Below, in pieces: positions 27,688 to 36,786 of a DNA stretch of 64,000 nt. Position 1 is the stretch's first letter; each line of letters starts with the position of its first letter. A program made the position numbers and the translations under genes. The stretch is from Alphaproteobacteria bacterium (GTDB taxonomy: Bacteria > Pseudomonadota > Alphaproteobacteria > Micavibrionales > Micavibrionaceae). Location of the stretch: contig JAJFGR010000012.1 of the NCBI GenBank assembly GCA_021776025.1, positions 186,001 to 250,000 on the forward strand. The letters run 5' to 3'. Below the pieces are notes generated by a model. It saw nothing but the letters and a program-made list of their open reading frames with translations, was not told where the DNA came from and ran no database searches.

Positions 27688-30600
27688 ATGGCGCAAGCCG
27701 CACAAAATTTAATAGAAGAAGAGGAAAGAGCCCGTGAGGCATTTCTGGCGGCTTACCTGCTGGGTGCACAGCCTTCTTCTTATGGACCTACGTCTTGGAA
27801 CAGCATAGTTCCTGCTGCCTATGACAAGCCCGTATTCCCCACTACAAAGGCAACTTTTAATGCGCCCGCTGCAGATAGCACAGCTACGCAAGGCGCGCTT
27901 ATCACGCCCGTGGAACAAACGGCAGCAGCGGTTATTCCGTTTCCTGCAGATGGGCCGAGGGGCTCTGTTGCGGCAAACAGCGCTGATCTATTCGTCGAGG
28001 ACAAAACCGCTTTTTGGCAAAGCAAAGGCTATGACGGCAAAATCTTTGAACAAGAACTCGGGATTTGGGACTCCTTTTTTAACAACGATTTAACCGACGA
28101 AGTGCTATCGCAGGATGAAAGCTTTATAAAAGCTGCCAAAATCGTTTACGAAGCAGAAGAAGGTCACGCTTGGCCTTCATCATCTGGCAGCGAGGAGCTC
28201 ACAACCTGGACCATGAATCACATGCGCTGGGTTAAAAACAACCTTGTTGTTGGCGGCCAGAACATGCTGCAAAACGCTATGGCAGAGCAAGATGTTCAAG
28301 ATGCTTTCAAATATGTCGGCGATGCCTATGACGCAAAAGACTGGACTGGATTGGGATTTGCAAAAGCGGCAGGTCAGTCCTTTGCCGACCCGACAAACCT
28401 TATCGGCGGCGGATTAATTGCCAAAGCAGGTCTAAAGGCCGTGAGAATCACCGGCGCGACCGGCGTGCTTAAAAAAGCCGGAACATTTGCAGCCAAAACA
28501 TTTTTACCCGCTACGGGGTTGGGCGGCGCTTTTGGCGCAGTGCAAAGCGTGGGCGTAGAACAGGGCATTGATTACGCGGCCGGCGCACAGGAAAACCGCA
28601 TCAATTGGTCAAGAACGGGAACAGACGCGCTAATGGGCGCAGCTTTCGGCGGCGGGTTTTCGGTCCTTGGCGCCAGCGCGGTTGGTTTTGCACCCAAGAT
28701 TGGACGGGCGTTTCGTGGAACCACGCGGAATGCGGGAACAGCAACTCCGAATGCTGGCCAAAGCGGTGGCTCAATATTTTCCCGTACAATAAATAATGAA
28801 GGTGGATTTATTCGTCTTGGAGGAACGAGAGATCGAGGCGCTCCCGACAGAATAGTCATTCCTGATTACAAAGAAGGCGAGAACTGGAAAACAAGAGGAT
28901 ACGTTCGCAGTTGGAAGCCACATAAAATATTCCGAAACTGGTTCCATCACAGAAGTTCTGCTGAAACAGACCCCTACCCAATGCTGCGGAAAATTATCAA
29001 TGCTGTAGATGACAACATGGAAAAAAACGAGTTGATTGACAAAATCAATGATCTAGATGTTGATATGAATACGCTGGCCAGAGACTTACGCGCAGACCCA
29101 AGTAAAAAAACTAATATTTTAGCGAGGCTTGATACACTTCGTTCTGATTTTGTAGAAAATAATGCTACTGCCCTAGGCCTATTCGAAACCAACGTGAAAG
29201 CAATGCGGAAACACATTGCTGATAATTATCTGACCGAAGCTCAATGGCAAGCTCAAAATCCCGGCCAGAGCCCGCCTAGCGGCATGGATTTTTTACTGAA
29301 GGGCAATAACGGTAAGAAAGCTGGGTTATTACATGGGGTGGACGAGAAGACTGGAGCAACGTTGTTCAGTCACAAAGATGCGTTGGATGCGTGGCTCAAA
29401 GACCTAGAAAATATGACTAACGACCTCCAAGACCCTAATTTTGGCTCCAGAAAAACTGCCGCAACAACCCCAGACAACCCCACTCCAGAACCCGGCAGTT
29501 TGGGAGAACGGCTTCAGGGGCTTTCAACTCTCAACACAGATGAAATCGCAGGGCGCATTGAAACTGGCTTAAACCGCGTAACTTTATATGCTTCTGAAAC
29601 CCAAAAAAGACTGAACCCGCATGGAGTATGGGCACAGGACCGTGAAGGGCTAATAAGAAGCCTAGTAGAGGGGTATTACAACCCGCATTGGAGAGGGAAA
29701 ACAGCGCCCGGCGGTCTGAATGTTGAAAAATCTTGGCAAAACATAGACGAATGGCACACAAAATATCTGAAAGATGACGGCTCAGTTGAATGGCCAGCTG
29801 AAGTACCTGAAGCTTTCACTGTAAAGTTAAAGTCTATGTTTGACCTAGGGTACGAGCAAGAAGCTTTAAATGCAATGCGGTACCTCCAATTAAAACGTGG
29901 CAACAAGGACATTAAAACTTTTCCGCCAAGTCTTGCTGGGCGGCTCAAAAACGATGCCCGCTATAAAAAAGATTTACGTTATACGCACTGGGTAGACAAG
30001 ATTGAGGTTATGACCGACGACGGTAATCTACAAGGATTCAACACGGTCTTTTTTGGAGAAGGACGGAACACACAAAGATGGTATGCCAACCAGAGCCAAA
30101 TGTGGAGAGAAGGAACACGATTTACCACAGAGGGAACTTGGTTAAATGCATATAAAAGATATATTGCCCTTCCCGGCGCTATCACAATTAAAGATGAGTT
30201 GGCGGTCAACCCCATCCTTAAGACTGTCTATTATTTTGCCGGGGCGCATTCATCTAAAAAGAACTCCAATTCTGATGCAGTTATGCAAGTAATTCCAGAA
30301 TGGAACGCAAGTCCTAAAAAAGGTGAGCCAGGCAAGGCCACATTTTTCAAGAACCCCGTTGTTAGAGCTATGTACAGGATACCCACAGGTGGCATTACGT
30401 CCACACCCGGTCTGTATGCAGTGGGCTATACTGCAGGTTTCTATGCCCTTGACGCTGGCATGGAATACGGCAGAAGCTATTTATCAGACGGCGAATATGA
30501 AGCTGATTATAACATCAAAGGCCCTGCAAAATGGATCGCGAACAAAGCGATCGACCTTTCGGATCACGCTTCGGACTTTGCCAGCTTTGGTATATTGCCT

Positions 30601-31821
30601 AGGCTTTCAGCCGCTGGCGTTCCGCTCCTTCGTTATCTAGACGCGCCTCATGATCTTGCGCGGGAATCAATCAACTTGAGACGTATCTCCAAACGACAAG
30701 CCATGGCGGCGCTGTCCAAATACACATTGGCTGCGAATGGGCAATTGGTGGACTTTACTGGCGCGCCGGGGACAACAAGCCTGAATGAAGACCCTATAGC
30801 AGGCCTCGCGGCACAGAACCTTGCAGAAAATAATGAAGAACTCACCAAAGCAAATTTGCAAAAATATTATACTGCCGCGCGAAAGGGTAGGGCCGTTACG
30901 AAGACCATAGACGACGACAAAACAAAGACCAAAGACGACGACAAAACCAAAACCAAGACCAAAACCAAGACTTCGGGGACGACAACGACGACGACAACGA
31001 CGACGACAACTCCGGAGACAACGACTAGAACCGGCGGCGCGACCAGTGCCTGGGGTGCGGCCGGTGACCTTGTTAGTGGTCTTTACGGCGGCGGAGCAGA
31101 CTGGCTCGGTGATGGCCGCCCTGGCGGCATGGGTTCAAAGTTCGGCGCGGTTGCCAGCGGTTTCGGCGGATGGGCCTCAAACCTGTTCAGCGACATGTCT
31201 AGCGGCCGAATGAAAGACGGACAAAAATGGTTGGCCGGAATCATTGGGGTAGTCGCCGCAATTTTTGGGACGAACATTCTTAAAAGCTCATTGGGTCTCG
31301 ACAAAGTTCCGTTTATCGGTTTGATTCTTGCGCCATTGTTCTTCCTTTATGGCGGAAAGTTAGCCCACGCCGCAATACAAGGTGAAGGCTCGCTTCTTCC
31401 AGCCTCGGTAAACAACAATAGCCAATCAGCAGTCCCCCCGACAGATGATATTCTTGCTAAAACTGATCATGCTGGCAACCCGGATTACGACTGGTATCAA
31501 ATCAGAGTGGCTGACAACGACAATGATGGTGACTATGACGCTGTGCAAATGACCATGGATGATGGTACGCATATCGACTTTAAACTTGTCAGCGCGTCAT
31601 CAGTAAATTCAGCCGTAAGCCCAGCAGACATCGCTAATGCGAAAACCACCGGACGCTATCTCGATAAAACCTTCCTAAAAGGGAAAAATCTAGGTAAAGC
31701 TTCAAGGTGGGATAGTACTTTTGCAGCTGTGGCCCATGACGTTCCCGGCGGAAAAGAAGTCTACATGCGCGCGGCTAGTGGTAATGATGACCGCGTGATG
31801 GTTCTTGAGTTTGACAACTAA
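27688..31821 (+). CDS. Very large protein of unknown function, possibly phage- or secretion-related
   Basis: The 1377-residue protein has a polar N-terminus, a Gly/Ala-rich amphipathic region (about residues 231-340, starting at QSFADPTNLIGGG) and a long polar middle. A low-complexity Lys/Thr/Asp tract spans about residues 1071-1116, including eleven consecutive threonines. Two hydrophobic segments lie near the C-terminus (about 1181-1200 and 1208-1228), followed by an acidic region with DNDNDGDYD, reminiscent of a calcium-binding loop. The Gly/Ala-rich segment after a DPTNLI motif resembles internal or ejection proteins of podoviruses, but no catalytic motif was found and the resemblance is weak. 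It follows the 163-residue membrane protein gene. The function is unknown; a large secreted or membrane-penetrating protein is one possibility. Confidence 0.6.
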   Translation: MAQAAQNLIEEEERAREAFLAAYLLGAQPSSYGPTSWNSIVPAAYDKPVFPTTKATFNAPAADSTATQGALITPVEQTAAAVIPFPADGPRGSVAANSADLFVEDKTAFWQSKGYDGKIFEQELGIWDSFFNNDLTDEVLSQDESFIKAAKIVYEAEEGHAWPSSSGSEELTTWTMNHMRWVKNNLVVGGQNMLQNAMAEQDVQDAFKYVGDAYDAKDWTGLGFAKAAGQSFADPTNLIGGGLIAKAGLKAVRITGATGVLKKAGTFAAKTFLPATGLGGAFGAVQSVGVEQGIDYAAGAQENRINWSRTGTDALMGAAFGGGFSVLGASAVGFAPKIGRAFRGTTRNAGTATPNAGQSGGSIFSRTINNEGGFIRLGGTRDRGAPDRIVIPDYKEGENWKTRGYVRSWKPHKIFRNWFHHRSSAETDPYPMLRKIINAVDDNMEKNELIDKINDLDVDMNTLARDLRADPSKKTNILARLDTLRSDFVENNATALGLFETNVKAMRKHIADNYLTEAQWQAQNPGQSPPSGMDFLLKGNNGKKAGLLHGVDEKTGATLFSHKDALDAWLKDLENMTNDLQDPNFGSRKTAATTPDNPTPEPGSLGERLQGLSTLNTDEIAGRIETGLNRVTLYASETQKRLNPHGVWAQDREGLIRSLVEGYYNPHWRGKTAPGGLNVEKSWQNIDEWHTKYLKDDGSVEWPAEVPEAFTVKLKSMFDLGYEQEALNAMRYLQLKRGNKDIKTFPPSLAGRLKNDARYKKDLRYTHWVDKIEVMTDDGNLQGFNTVFFGEGRNTQRWYANQSQMWREGTRFTTEGTWLNAYKRYIALPGAITIKDELAVNPILKTVYYFAGAHSSKKNSNSDAVMQVIPEWNASPKKGEPGKATFFKNPVVRAMYRIPTGGITSTPGLYAVGYTAGFYALDAGMEYGRSYLSDGEYEADYNIKGPAKWIANKAIDLSDHASDFASFGILPRLSAAGVPLLRYLDAPHDLARESINLRRISKRQAMAALSKYTLAANGQLVDFTGAPGTTSLNEDPIAGLAAQNLAENNEELTKANLQKYYTAARKGRAVTKTIDDDKTKTKDDDKTKTKTKTKTSGTTTTTTTTTTTPETTTRTGGATSAWGAAGDLVSGLYGGGADWLGDGRPGGMGSKFGAVASGFGGWASNLFSDMSSGRMKDGQKWLAGIIGVVAAIFGTNILKSSLGLDKVPFIGLILAPLFFLYGGKLAHAAIQGEGSLLPASVNNNSQSAVPPTDDILAKTDHAGNPDYDWYQIRVADNDNDGDYDAVQMTMDDGTHIDFKLVSASSVNSAVSPADIANAKTTGRYLDKTFLKGKNLGKASRWDSTFAAVAHDVPGGKEVYMRAASGNDDRVMVLEFDN
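30899..31035 (+). repeat. Low-complexity Lys/Asp/Thr coding tract
   Basis: Imperfect repeats of GACGACAAAAC and CCAAGACCAAAA are followed by an ACG/ACA run, all in frame within the 1377-residue protein. They encode DDDKTKTK repeats and then a poly-Thr run. Such tracts mutate by slippage and act as flexible linkers. Confidence 0.85.
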
Positions 31822-31965
31822 AACACAGAATTCGGGCTGTGAGCTTATCGATGCGACCCCCTTTATCCAATCCCTTGCAAATGCTATGCTTAGACAATGG
31901 AAAAGTGCGTCTTTTGCGCTTTTTACCCTTATCCTATTTGGGCGTGGTTCTCACGCTAAAAGATC

Positions 31966-32334
31966 ATGAGTGACGATAAAGACAATAAAGACAGCATTAA
32001 AGGTGCCTTTGAGCCGGGTGAGGCCAAGGACAAGCCGTCTTTATTCCTGCCTGATGAAATGGATATTTACTGCAATAAAATGACCAAGGAAAGTTTCATT
32101 TTCCACGGCAAAACTATCGATTACGATACTTTGGAGCGGATGGAATATGACGCAAACGATTATTCTGTTGATGTTTTCCTCAAAGACGGCAGCGTTCTGG
32201 ATTTAGGCGTTAAAATTCAATGGCTCATACGCCCGTACTTTACGAAAGCCGAAGAAATTCAGATTGTACGGACAAAAGATGGCGAGGCCGTGGACGGCAC
32301 CTTTATTCCGATTACACACAAAGATAAAAAATAA
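31966..32334 (+). CDS. Small acidic protein of unknown function (paralog of the 33795 product)
   Basis: This 122-residue soluble-looking protein has no signal peptide or membrane segment. Its C-terminal 75 residues align with those of the protein encoded at 33795: both have an F-H-x-K motif followed by an E-[YF]-D segment, a D-G-S/E-x-L-x-D-[LF]-G strand and a closing G-[ED]-A-x-x-G-x-[FY]-I-P-[IL] motif. The shared pattern suggests a small beta-rich fold duplicated in this genome. It precedes the antiporter gene by 56 bases. The function is unknown. Confidence 0.65.
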   Translation: MSDDKDNKDSIKGAFEPGEAKDKPSLFLPDEMDIYCNKMTKESFIFHGKTIDYDTLERMEYDANDYSVDVFLKDGSVLDLGVKIQWLIRPYFTKAEEIQIVRTKDGEAVDGTFIPITHKDKK

Positions 32335-32390
32335 TACTCTTCCAGCGTCACCTCATGTAACCTTTCCTTGAAAAAAGGAGAGCTTAAAAC

Positions 32391-33668
32391 ATGGATGCTT
32401 TGCTCCATCTTACAATTATTTGGTGTTCGGTTTATGCCGCAATTTTTCTTGCCGGCAAAACACGCTTAACGCCTGTACTGTACTATCTGGCGATGGGCGC
32501 TTTGCTCGTCAACCTCGACATCCTCCCTCATGAACCGAAAGAATTTATCCGCGATTTTGCCGAGCTTGGCATCATTCTGATTATGTTTGCGCTGGGTTTT
32601 GAAGAAAGCACCAGTAATTTTGTCAAAAGCATCAAGCGCAGCTGGGGCATTGCCCTGTTCGGCGCAATAGCCCCGTTTACATGGGCCTATATGGTTGCGG
32701 ATTATTTCTGGGACGACACCAATTTATCGATCATGTGCGGATTGGCCATGACAGCGACAGCCGTATCCCTGACGATGGCCGTTCTAAAAGGGGCTGGCCT
32801 ACACAGGCACAAAGCGGCGACCGGCATCATGACATCAGCTATCTTGGATGATATCGCCTCGCTTGTTTTGGTGGCTATCCTCATACCCGTCGCAACGGGC
32901 GGCGGCGATGTCACGATTGAAGGGCTGGCCCTCATTGCCGGAAAAGCGATTGCCTTCTTCGCTGTCGTTGCCTTTGTCGGGCTATGGGTTTTTCCTCATG
33001 AAATGTCGAAACGCTTTCAGAAAGTGCCCCTGATCGGGCGCTTTGGCATTAAGCATCTTCTGTCTTTTGGCGGGGGCGAACATACCATGCTCGGCGTGCT
33101 GCTCATGGCTGTCTTTGGCGGCATACTTGCGCATTATTTCGGTTTTCATCCTGCTGTGGGGGCCTATATGGCCGGGCTTATTCTCAAGGAAGAATACTTC
33201 CATCTTGGCGACGAACACGCCGACAAACATTTTGAAAGCACCAAAAAAATCGTCGATAATATTGCCTTCACATGGATCGGGCCGGTCTTTTTTGTTGTGC
33301 TGGGGACGCAAATCCTTTTTGACTGGGAAGTGCTGCGCGCCATTATGCCGCAGGTGGTCGTTTTAACCACGGGCATGTTTGTTGTGCAGGTTACATCTGC
33401 TGCGCTGGCTGCCCGCTATACCGGGGACTTTGATTTTAAAGAAAGCATGATGATCGGTTTCGGCATGCTGGGGCGCGCCGAGCTATGTTTTGTTGTTCTG
33501 GACATTGCCTATGTCCAACATGGTATTTTGAACACCGAAGCGTTCTTTACATTGATGGTCACAGCCTTTTGGCTCAATCTCGCCGTTCCGGTCACAATAT
33601 TGCTCTGGAAGCCATATTTTGAGGGGGAAAAGCAGCTTTTTAGCGATAAACACCCCAAAACCCCTTAA
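32391..33668 (+). CDS. Cation:proton antiporter (CPA2 family)
   Basis: A 425-residue inner-membrane protein with about 12 hydrophobic segments. Landmarks are the FALGFEES stretch in segment 3, GLAMTATAVSLTMAVLKG, SAILDDIASLVLVAI with the ion-binding Asp pair, and the HPAVGAYMAGLILKEE segment. All are typical of KefB/NapA-like sodium or potassium/proton exchangers. There is no C-terminal RCK domain, so it is closer to NapA-type antiporters than to KefB/C. An AAAAGGAGAG site precedes the start. The transported ion cannot be decided from sequence. Confidence 0.88.
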   Translation: MDALLHLTIIWCSVYAAIFLAGKTRLTPVLYYLAMGALLVNLDILPHEPKEFIRDFAELGIILIMFALGFEESTSNFVKSIKRSWGIALFGAIAPFTWAYMVADYFWDDTNLSIMCGLAMTATAVSLTMAVLKGAGLHRHKAATGIMTSAILDDIASLVLVAILIPVATGGGDVTIEGLALIAGKAIAFFAVVAFVGLWVFPHEMSKRFQKVPLIGRFGIKHLLSFGGGEHTMLGVLLMAVFGGILAHYFGFHPAVGAYMAGLILKEEYFHLGDEHADKHFESTKKIVDNIAFTWIGPVFFVVLGTQILFDWEVLRAIMPQVVVLTTGMFVVQVTSAALAARYTGDFDFKESMMIGFGMLGRAELCFVVLDIAYVQHGILNTEAFFTLMVTAFWLNLAVPVTILLWKPYFEGEKQLFSDKHPKTP

Positions 33669-33671
33669 ATG

Positions 33672-33686
33672 TTAAAAAAGTGTTAA
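33672..33686. promoter_or_regulatory. CtrA-type site upstream of the 33795 gene
   Basis: TTAA-AAAAGTG-TTAA matches TTAA-N7-TTAA in an AT-rich gap about 110 bases before the next start. A third TTAA lies 7 bases earlier. The AT-rich context makes a chance match more likely than for the chemotaxis sites. Confidence 0.35.
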
Positions 33687-33794
33687 GAAAACACGCGCAA
33701 TTCACAGATAAAACATTGAAAAATATGAATATTTTCTTTGCAAAGCTGAAAAACCCTATGGTATAATATAAGTGTTGAAGGCGTATAGGGTGAT

Positions 33795-34199
33795 GTGGCT
33801 TTTCAATCGAAATATGAGTATACTGCCACTATGACAGAAGATACTCACAATGAGATTTCAGATCGCCCACCCGTCGGTAACCTGACGGACTTTGTTTATG
33901 GGGCAGATACAGACAATCCGCTACATATAGAGGTTGCTATAAAAGATGACGGACGTGTTGTGGTCTTTCATGACAAGCCTTTTAAGAATGATATTTCTTG
34001 GTTTGAATTTGATCTGGGCACAAACAAGTTTGATTTTATAATGGATGAAGGCGAACTCCGCGACTTTGGAATGCCTCTAGACCAGTCAGTTGCTAAACAC
34101 ATGCAGAATTCTCATCAGGTTATGATGATTTTACTGGATGACGACACAGGAGAAGCAAAAGAAGGAAATTATATCCCGCTTATCCTACACGGAGCTTAA
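33795..34199 (+). CDS. Small acidic protein of unknown function (paralog of the 31966 product)
   Basis: The 134-residue soluble protein shares a C-terminal pattern with the product of 31966 (FH-x-K, E-F-D, G-x-L-x-D-F-G, and a closing G-E-A-x-x-G-x-Y-I-P-L). The two genes flank the antiporter gene. The start is uncertain: GTG at 33795 has an AGGG stretch just upstream, while ATG at 33831 would give a protein starting MTEDTHNEIS. The second half is rich in Asp and Met. No function was recognised. Confidence 0.6.
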   Translation: MAFQSKYEYTATMTEDTHNEISDRPPVGNLTDFVYGADTDNPLHIEVAIKDDGRVVVFHDKPFKNDISWFEFDLGTNKFDFIMDEGELRDFGMPLDQSVAKHMQNSHQVMMILLDDDTGEAKEGNYIPLILHGA

Positions 34200-34258
34200 G
34201 TCTTCTTTAAGAAAGACTGGGTTATAATTACATAACGATAAAAGAGGAGTGTGAATAA

Positions 34259-34426
34259 ATGAGCTTAACAAAATGCTTTGCAGGGCACGCAATGTTACAT
34301 CATACAGATGGAAACTGTGAACAAGCCCTTTCGGTAGGCCTTGGGCATGAAAAAGGCCAAGCTTTTGACGCAAATATATCTGATGGTATGTCACATGACG
34401 CCGCTATCGATTTTACAAACAGTTAA
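34259..34426 (+). CDS. Small protein of 55 residues, unknown function
   Basis: The short frame starts at an ATG preceded by a strong AAAGAGGAG ribosome binding site 9 bases upstream and runs to a TAA at 34424. The product (MSLTKCFAGHAMLHHTDGNC at its start) has two cysteines, five histidines and a polar C-terminus; it has no membrane segment. It lies 59 bases after the 134-residue protein gene in the same direction and may be co-transcribed. No homolog was recognised. The good ribosome binding site is the main reason to call it real. Confidence 0.5.
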   Translation: MSLTKCFAGHAMLHHTDGNCEQALSVGLGHEKGQAFDANISDGMSHDAAIDFTNS

Positions 34427-34428
34427 AA

Positions 34429-34956
34429 CTAACCACACCAGATGCGGGTAATTGCACCCGCTTCATTCAAGTCAAAATTTACGCGCGCTGGGGCATGATC
34501 CATTGTCATTGCACTCCCCGGCTCTAGAACACGATAAGGGCGCTCAGCGCCCTTTAATGCACCCAGCATATCCTCAGAAACCTTTAACCCCACCCACGGG
34601 GCAAAGTCACATTTATAGGCTGTTTTTTTCTCCGCAGCAGGTTTCGGCGTTATAGCCGGATTATCGATGGCGACCCCTCCCCCGCGCTGACCGTAAGATT
34701 CGCTTTTCACTTTCGTTTTTGCTTCCTCGGCTGCGATAAGCCTTGGGTTTTCTATCGGGGCATCCGGGGCACCCTTATTCAGACTAATAACCAGCCCTAG
34801 AACCAGCGGCACAGCCAAGAATGTAAGCCACACAGCCGGGTTGATAGCAGGGAGCGCCTTGCGCTCGTATAAAACAGCGTTATTATCATCTTCTTCATCC
34901 ATACCCCCAACATAAACCAGCCCGCCGCGCTTATAAAGCTTGAATTTGCGGCCCAT
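34429..34956 (-). CDS. Membrane-anchored protein with I78-type peptidase-inhibitor domain
   Basis: The 175-residue protein has a charged N-terminus, one membrane segment (about residues 41-59, [18 protein letters not shown]), a polar linker and a C-terminal domain of about 60 residues. This domain begins at [11 protein letters not shown] and ends in [19 protein letters not shown], with [16 protein letters not shown] in the middle. The two terminal cysteines, the R-x-[IL]-x-P-G-x-x-x-T-x-D core and the closing CG fit the peptidase-inhibitor I78 family (elastase-inhibitor type). It would face the periplasm. An internal ATG at 34902 (MDEEDDNN) is an alternative start. It is divergent from lepA, 21 bases away. 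Confidence 0.65.
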   Translation of the reverse strand: MGRKFKLYKRGGLVYVGGMDEEDDNNAVLYERKALPAINPAVWLTFLAVPLVLGLVISLNKGAPDAPIENPRLIAAEEAKTKVKSESYGQRGGGVAIDNPAITPKPAAEKKTAYKCDFAPWVGLKVSEDMLGALKGAERPYRVLEPGSAMTMDHAPARVNFDLNEAGAITRIWCG

Positions 34957-34977
34957 TCCCCCTATTCATTTCACCCT

Positions 34978-36786
34978 ATGAGCAAGCCTTTAGAACATAT
35001 ACGCAATTTCGCGATTATCGCCCATATCGATCATGGGAAAAGCACGCTGGCCGACCGCCTTATTCAAACCTGCGGCGGGCTGGAAGAGCGTGAGATGGAA
35101 GAGCAGGTGCTCGATAACACCGATATTGAGCGTGAGCGCGGCATTACCATCAAAGCGCAGACTGTGCGGCTGGAATACACCGCCAAGGACGGGGTGACCT
35201 ATCAGCTCAATTTGATGGACACGCCGGGGCATGTCGATTTCTCTTATGAAGTTTCGCGCTCGCTTGCGTCCTGCGAAGGCTCCCTCCTCGTTGTTGACGC
35301 ATCCCAAGGGGTGGAGGCGCAGACACTGGCCAATGTTTATATGGCGCTGGATAATGACCACGAGATTGTGCCGGTGATTAACAAAATCGACCTTCCCGCG
35401 GCTGATCCCGAGAAAGTCCGCCACGAGATTGAAGATGTCATCGGGCTTGATTGTGAAAGCGCAATTTGCGCCTCGGCTAAAACCGGAGAAGGCATTCAAG
35501 ATTTGCTTGAAGCCATCGTTACAACGCTCCCTCCTCCCCATGAAGGCGAAGCGGAGAAGCCGACCAAGGCGCTGCTGGTCGACAGTTGGTATGACATTTA
35601 TCTCGGCGTGGTTGTTCTTGTCCGCGTGATGGATGGTTACTTACGCAAGGGCCAGAAAATCAAATTCATGAGCAATGGCGCGACGCGCGATATTGACCGC
35701 GTCGGCATGTTCACCCCGAAAAAAGTCGAGCTGGAAGAACTTGGCCCCGGCGAGATGGGCTTTATCACTGCCTCCATCAAAGACATATCCGAGACCGATG
35801 TTGGTGACACCATCACGGATGATAAAACGCCCTGCACCGAGGCTCTCAAAGGCTTTAAGCCCTCTATTCCCATGGTGTTTTGTTCGTTTTATCCATCGGA
35901 CGCCGGGGAGTTTGAAAAGCTCCGCGATAGTTTGGGCCGCGTGCGCCTTAATGATGCGTCTTTGCATTACGAGATGGAAAGTTCGCAAGCGCTTGGCCTT
36001 GGTTTTCGCTGCGGCTTCCTTGGCCTGCTGCATATGGAGATTATTCAGGAACGGCTGGAGCGGGAATTTGACCTCGACCTCATCCCGACCGCGCCATCCG
36101 TGGTTTACAAACTCCACCTCACCAATGGTGATGATATCGAGCTATATAACCCCGTTGATATGCCCGATGTGGTGCGGATTGAAACGATTGAAGAGCCGTG
36201 GATCAAGGCGACCATTTTGGTGCCCGATGAATATCTGGGCGGGCTGCTGCAGCTTTGTCAGGAACGGCGCGGCGAGCAGGTTGATCTCACCTATGCCGGG
36301 GACCGCGCGATGCTGGTTTACCGCCTGCCGCTCAACGAAGTGGTGTTTGATTTTTATGACCGCCTGAAGAGCCTGTCGAAGGGCTATGCGAGCTTTGATT
36401 ATGAACTCGACGGATACAGCCCGAACGAGCTGGTGAAGCTGGAAATCCGCGTTAATGAGGAGCCTGTCGATGCGCTGGCGATGATTTGCCACCGCGATAG
36501 CGCAACGGCGCGAGGGCGCGGCATGTGTGAACGGCTGAAGGATCTCATCCCCCGCCAGATGTTTAAAATTGCGATACAGGCGGCAATCGGCGGCAAGATT
36601 ATTGCCCGCGAGAACGTGAGTGCGATGCGTAAAGATGTAACCGCGAAATGTTATGGCGGCGACATCACGCGGAAGAAAAAGCTGCTGGAAAAGCAGAAAA
36701 AGGGTAAGAAGAAAATGCGCCAATACGGGAATGTTGAAATCCCGCAAAGCGCGTTCATCGCGGCGCTTAAGATGGGTGATGAGTGA
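34978..36786 (+). CDS. lepA: Elongation factor 4 (LepA)
   Basis: This ribosome-associated GTPase is thought to help with stalled or misassembled ribosomes. The 602 residues contain G1 [11 protein letters not shown]2 region [10 protein letters not shown]3 DTPGHVDF and G4 NKIDLP. The EF-G-like C-terminal domains and the LepA-specific C-terminal tail ([21 protein letters not shown]) follow. Length and motifs are standard. Its stop lies one base before the convergent coiled-coil gene. Confidence 0.97.
   Translation: MSKPLEHIRNFAIIAHIDHGKSTLADRLIQTCGGLEEREMEEQVLDNTDIERERGITIKAQTVRLEYTAKDGVTYQLNLMDTPGHVDFSYEVSRSLASCEGSLLVVDASQGVEAQTLANVYMALDNDHEIVPVINKIDLPAADPEKVRHEIEDVIGLDCESAICASAKTGEGIQDLLEAIVTTLPPPHEGEAEKPTKALLVDSWYDIYLGVVVLVRVMDGYLRKGQKIKFMSNGATRDIDRVGMFTPKKVELEELGPGEMGFITASIKDISETDVGDTITDDKTPCTEALKGFKPSIPMVFCSFYPSDAGEFEKLRDSLGRVRLNDASLHYEMESSQALGLGFRCGFLGLLHMEIIQERLEREFDLDLIPTAPSVVYKLHLTNGDDIELYNPVDMPDVVRIETIEEPWIKATILVPDEYLGGLLQLCQERRGEQVDLTYAGDRAMLVYRLPLNEVVFDFYDRLKSLSKGYASFDYELDGYSPNELVKLEIRVNEEPVDALAMICHRDSATARGRGMCERLKDLIPRQMFKIAIQAAIGGKIIARENVSAMRKDVTAKCYGGDITRKKKLLEKQKKGKKKMRQYGNVEIPQSAFIAALKMGDE

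Noticed and set aside
30899-31035. A possible CRISPR-like or satellite array
   Set aside because: The repeats are short, lie in frame within a coding gene and have no spacers.
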